Source: Caulobacteraceae bacterium (lineage in GTDB: Bacteria; Pseudomonadota; Alphaproteobacteria; Caulobacterales; Caulobacteraceae). Taken from it: a DNA stretch of 7,488 nucleotides. Under the pieces are notes generated by a model, which ran no database searches, was not told where the DNA came from, and saw nothing but the letters and a program-made list of their open reading frames with translations. The DNA lies in NCBI GenBank assembly GCA_020852035.1, contig JADZBR010000072.1, forward strand, positions 1 to 7,488, given 5' to 3'. Positions 6,183 through 7,488 of this stretch are shown in pieces. The translations under genes and the position numbers were made by a program. Every line of letters starts with the position of its first letter. The stretch's first letter is position 1.

Positions 6183-7488
6183 ATGCCCGCCGATCCGCCG
6201 AGCCCCGCGCAACTGCCCCGGCGAGCCTTCGCGATCATCTTCTGCGTCTCGCTGGCGACGGCGCTGGGCAACACCGGGATGATCTCGGTGCTGCCGGCGA
6301 TCGGGCGCTCGATCGGTATTCCCGACCCGCTGGTGGTGGCGGTGTTCTCGCTCTCGGCGCTGCTGTGGGCCGCGTCCTCGCCGTACTGGGCGACGGCGTC
6401 GGACCGGTTCGGGCGCAAGCCCCTGATGATCGTCGGCCTGACCGGCTTCATGGTCTCGATGATCGGCTGCGGGATCGTGGTCACCGCGGGGCTGCGGCAC
6501 TGGGCCTCGCCGGTCAGCCTGCTGGGCTACACCGTGTCCGGGCCGATCATCATCTTCGTCTTCTTCCTGTTCGCCCGGGCGATCTTCGGCCTCTTCGGGG
6601 CCGCCTCGAACCCGGCGACCCAGGCCTATGTGGCCGAGCGCACCAGCCGCGAGGAGCGCACCCAGTCGATGGCCAATCTGGCGGGCGCGTTCGGGCTCGG
6701 CACGGTGGTGGGGCCCTTCATCGCGCCGCTGTTCGTGCTGCCGGGCGTCGGCCTGGCCGGGCCGATGTTCGGCTTCGCGCTGATCGCGGCGATCATGCTG
6801 TTCGTGGTGGTCCGCTTCCTGCCGGAGGGCGAGGGGGCCAAGGCCGAACCGCCGCCGGAACTGCCGCTGGAGGCGCCGGGCGGCAAGCGGCGACCGATGT
6901 GGCGCGACCCCCGGCTGATCCCGTTCCTGGTCTACGGCTTCCTGGTCGCCACCTGCCAGACGGGGCAGGGACAGACGCTCGGCTTCCTGATCATCGACAA
7001 GCTGGAGCTGACGCCGATCCAGGCGCAGGGGTTCATCGCCGTGGCCATGATGTTCGGCGCGGTGGCCGGGCTTTTGGCCCAGTGGGGGATCATCCGCACC
7101 TTCCGCATGGGGCCGCGCGCCCTGCTGCGCTGGGGGGTGGGCGTGGCGGCGCTGGGCAACCTGCTGACGGCGGTCTCGCCGAACTACTGGACGGTGGTGG
7201 TCGGCTATGCGGTGGCCAGCCTCGGGTTCGGCCTGGCGCGGCCGGGGTTCACGGCCGGCTCGTCCCTGGCCGTGGAACTGCACGAGCAGGCGCGGGCGGC
7301 GGGGGCGATCGCGGCGGTCAACGGCGTCAACGTGGTGCTCGCGCCGCTGTTCGTGATGCTTTACGAGCGCGTCGCTCCGGCGCCCTTCTTCCTGAACATG
7401 GCGGTGCTGCTGGGCCTTTTGGCCTACGCCTATCTCAATCCGCGCCTGAAGAACGCCGACCCGGCCCCGGCCCCGCGCGAGGAGACCA
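6183..7488 (+). CDS. Major facilitator superfamily transporter (3' end outside window)
   Basis: The frame is open from the ATG at 6183 to the window edge, giving 435 residues with no stop. An in-frame TAA at 6171-6173 means translation cannot start earlier. Around twelve membrane helices can be placed, at about 14-38, 49-70, 80-102, 120-142, 165-187, 192-211, 244-270, 281-305, 312-332, 334-358, 370-395 and 399-418, with a charged cytoplasmic loop at about 212-243 between the halves. SDRFGRKP (73-80), in the loop between helices 2 and 3, is MFS motif A. AFGLGTVVGPFIAP (169-182) in helix 5 resembles the motif C of drug/proton antiporters. The polar tail ADPAPAPREET suggests only a few residues are missing. 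No clear ribosome binding site precedes the ATG. The best guess is a proton-coupled efflux pump of the TetA/multidrug type, but sugar or organic-acid uptake cannot be excluded. It is divergent from the dehydrogenase gene and may be co-regulated with it. Confidence 0.9.
   Translation, partial: MPADPPSPAQLPRRAFAIIFCVSLATALGNTGMISVLPAIGRSIGIPDPLVVAVFSLSALLWAASSPYWATASDRFGRKPLMIVGLTGFMVSMIGCGIVVTAGLRHWASPVSLLGYTVSGPIIIFVFFLFARAIFGLFGAASNPATQAYVAERTSREERTQSMANLAGAFGLGTVVGPFIAPLFVLPGVGLAGPMFGFALIAAIMLFVVVRFLPEGEGAKAEPPPELPLEAPGGKRRPMWRDPRLIPFLVYGFLVATCQTGQGQTLGFLIIDKLELTPIQAQGFIAVAMMFGAVAGLLAQWGIIRTFRMGPRALLRWGVGVAALGNLLTAVSPNYWTVVVGYAVASLGFGLARPGFTAGSSLAVELHEQARAAGAIAAVNGVNVVLAPLFVMLYERVAPAPFFLNMAVLLGLLAYAYLNPRLKNADPAPAPREET

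Noticed and set aside
5976..7283. The dehydrogenase reading frame stays open on the minus strand far upstream of its signal peptide, suggesting an 880-residue protein.
   Set aside because: That extension is arginine/glutamine/histidine-rich low-complexity translation antisense to a clear MFS transporter gene, while the ATG at 5975 has GGAGGAG and a lipoprotein signal. It is a GC-rich shadow frame.
1..7488. Mobile element, phage, CRISPR array, toxin-antitoxin or defence system.
   Set aside because: No transposase, integrase, repeat array, flanking direct repeats or composition break is seen; every substantial gene belongs to a known metabolic, regulatory or transport family.

Overview
The window looks like an ordinary chromosomal segment of a very GC-rich Gram-negative bacterium. 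An alphaproteobacterium, possibly of the Caulobacter/Phenylobacterium group, is the best guess. This rests on base composition, tight gene packing with ATGA/TGATG overlaps, and the gene families present; there is no rRNA or other phylogenetic marker. No tRNA, rRNA, insertion sequence, CRISPR array, phage gene or origin is visible.

Layout. (1) 1-329, plus strand: the 3' part of a PaaI-type hotdog thioesterase gene, cut by the window edge. (2) 330-477: a short intergenic region with a weak promoter candidate and a hairpin that could mask the next ribosome binding site. (3) 478-4168, plus strand: a tightly overlapping three-gene operon for a molybdenum hydroxylase of the xanthine dehydrogenase family. 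It encodes a [2Fe-2S] subunit, an FAD subunit with an extra four-cysteine insert, and a large molybdopterin subunit. The set most resembles the aldehyde oxidoreductase PaoABC (YagTSR), but no Tat export signal is seen on the small subunit, so a cytoplasmic enzyme is inferred. (4) 4165-5975, minus strand: a two-gene operon. A lipoprotein of the PQQ-dependent glucose/sorbosone dehydrogenase family comes first, then a translationally coupled Lrp/AsnC regulator. The regulator gene converges on the Mo-hydroxylase operon, and both share one CTAG as stop codon. (5) 5976-6182: a divergent intergenic region with a 14-bp perfect palindrome. (6) 6183 to the window end, plus strand: an almost complete major facilitator superfamily (MFS) transporter with no stop codon inside the window.

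How the genes may work together. The three Mo-hydroxylase subunits should form one enzyme passing electrons from an aldehyde or N-heterocycle at the Mo centre through Fe-S clusters to FAD. The sugar dehydrogenase lipoprotein would act in the periplasm, and its Lrp partner may sense an amino acid or other small metabolite and control this operon or its neighbours. The divergent MFS gene may share control with it. All families are known. I see no convincing evidence of an undescribed system; the most checkable oddities are the junctions and the small regulatory structures.
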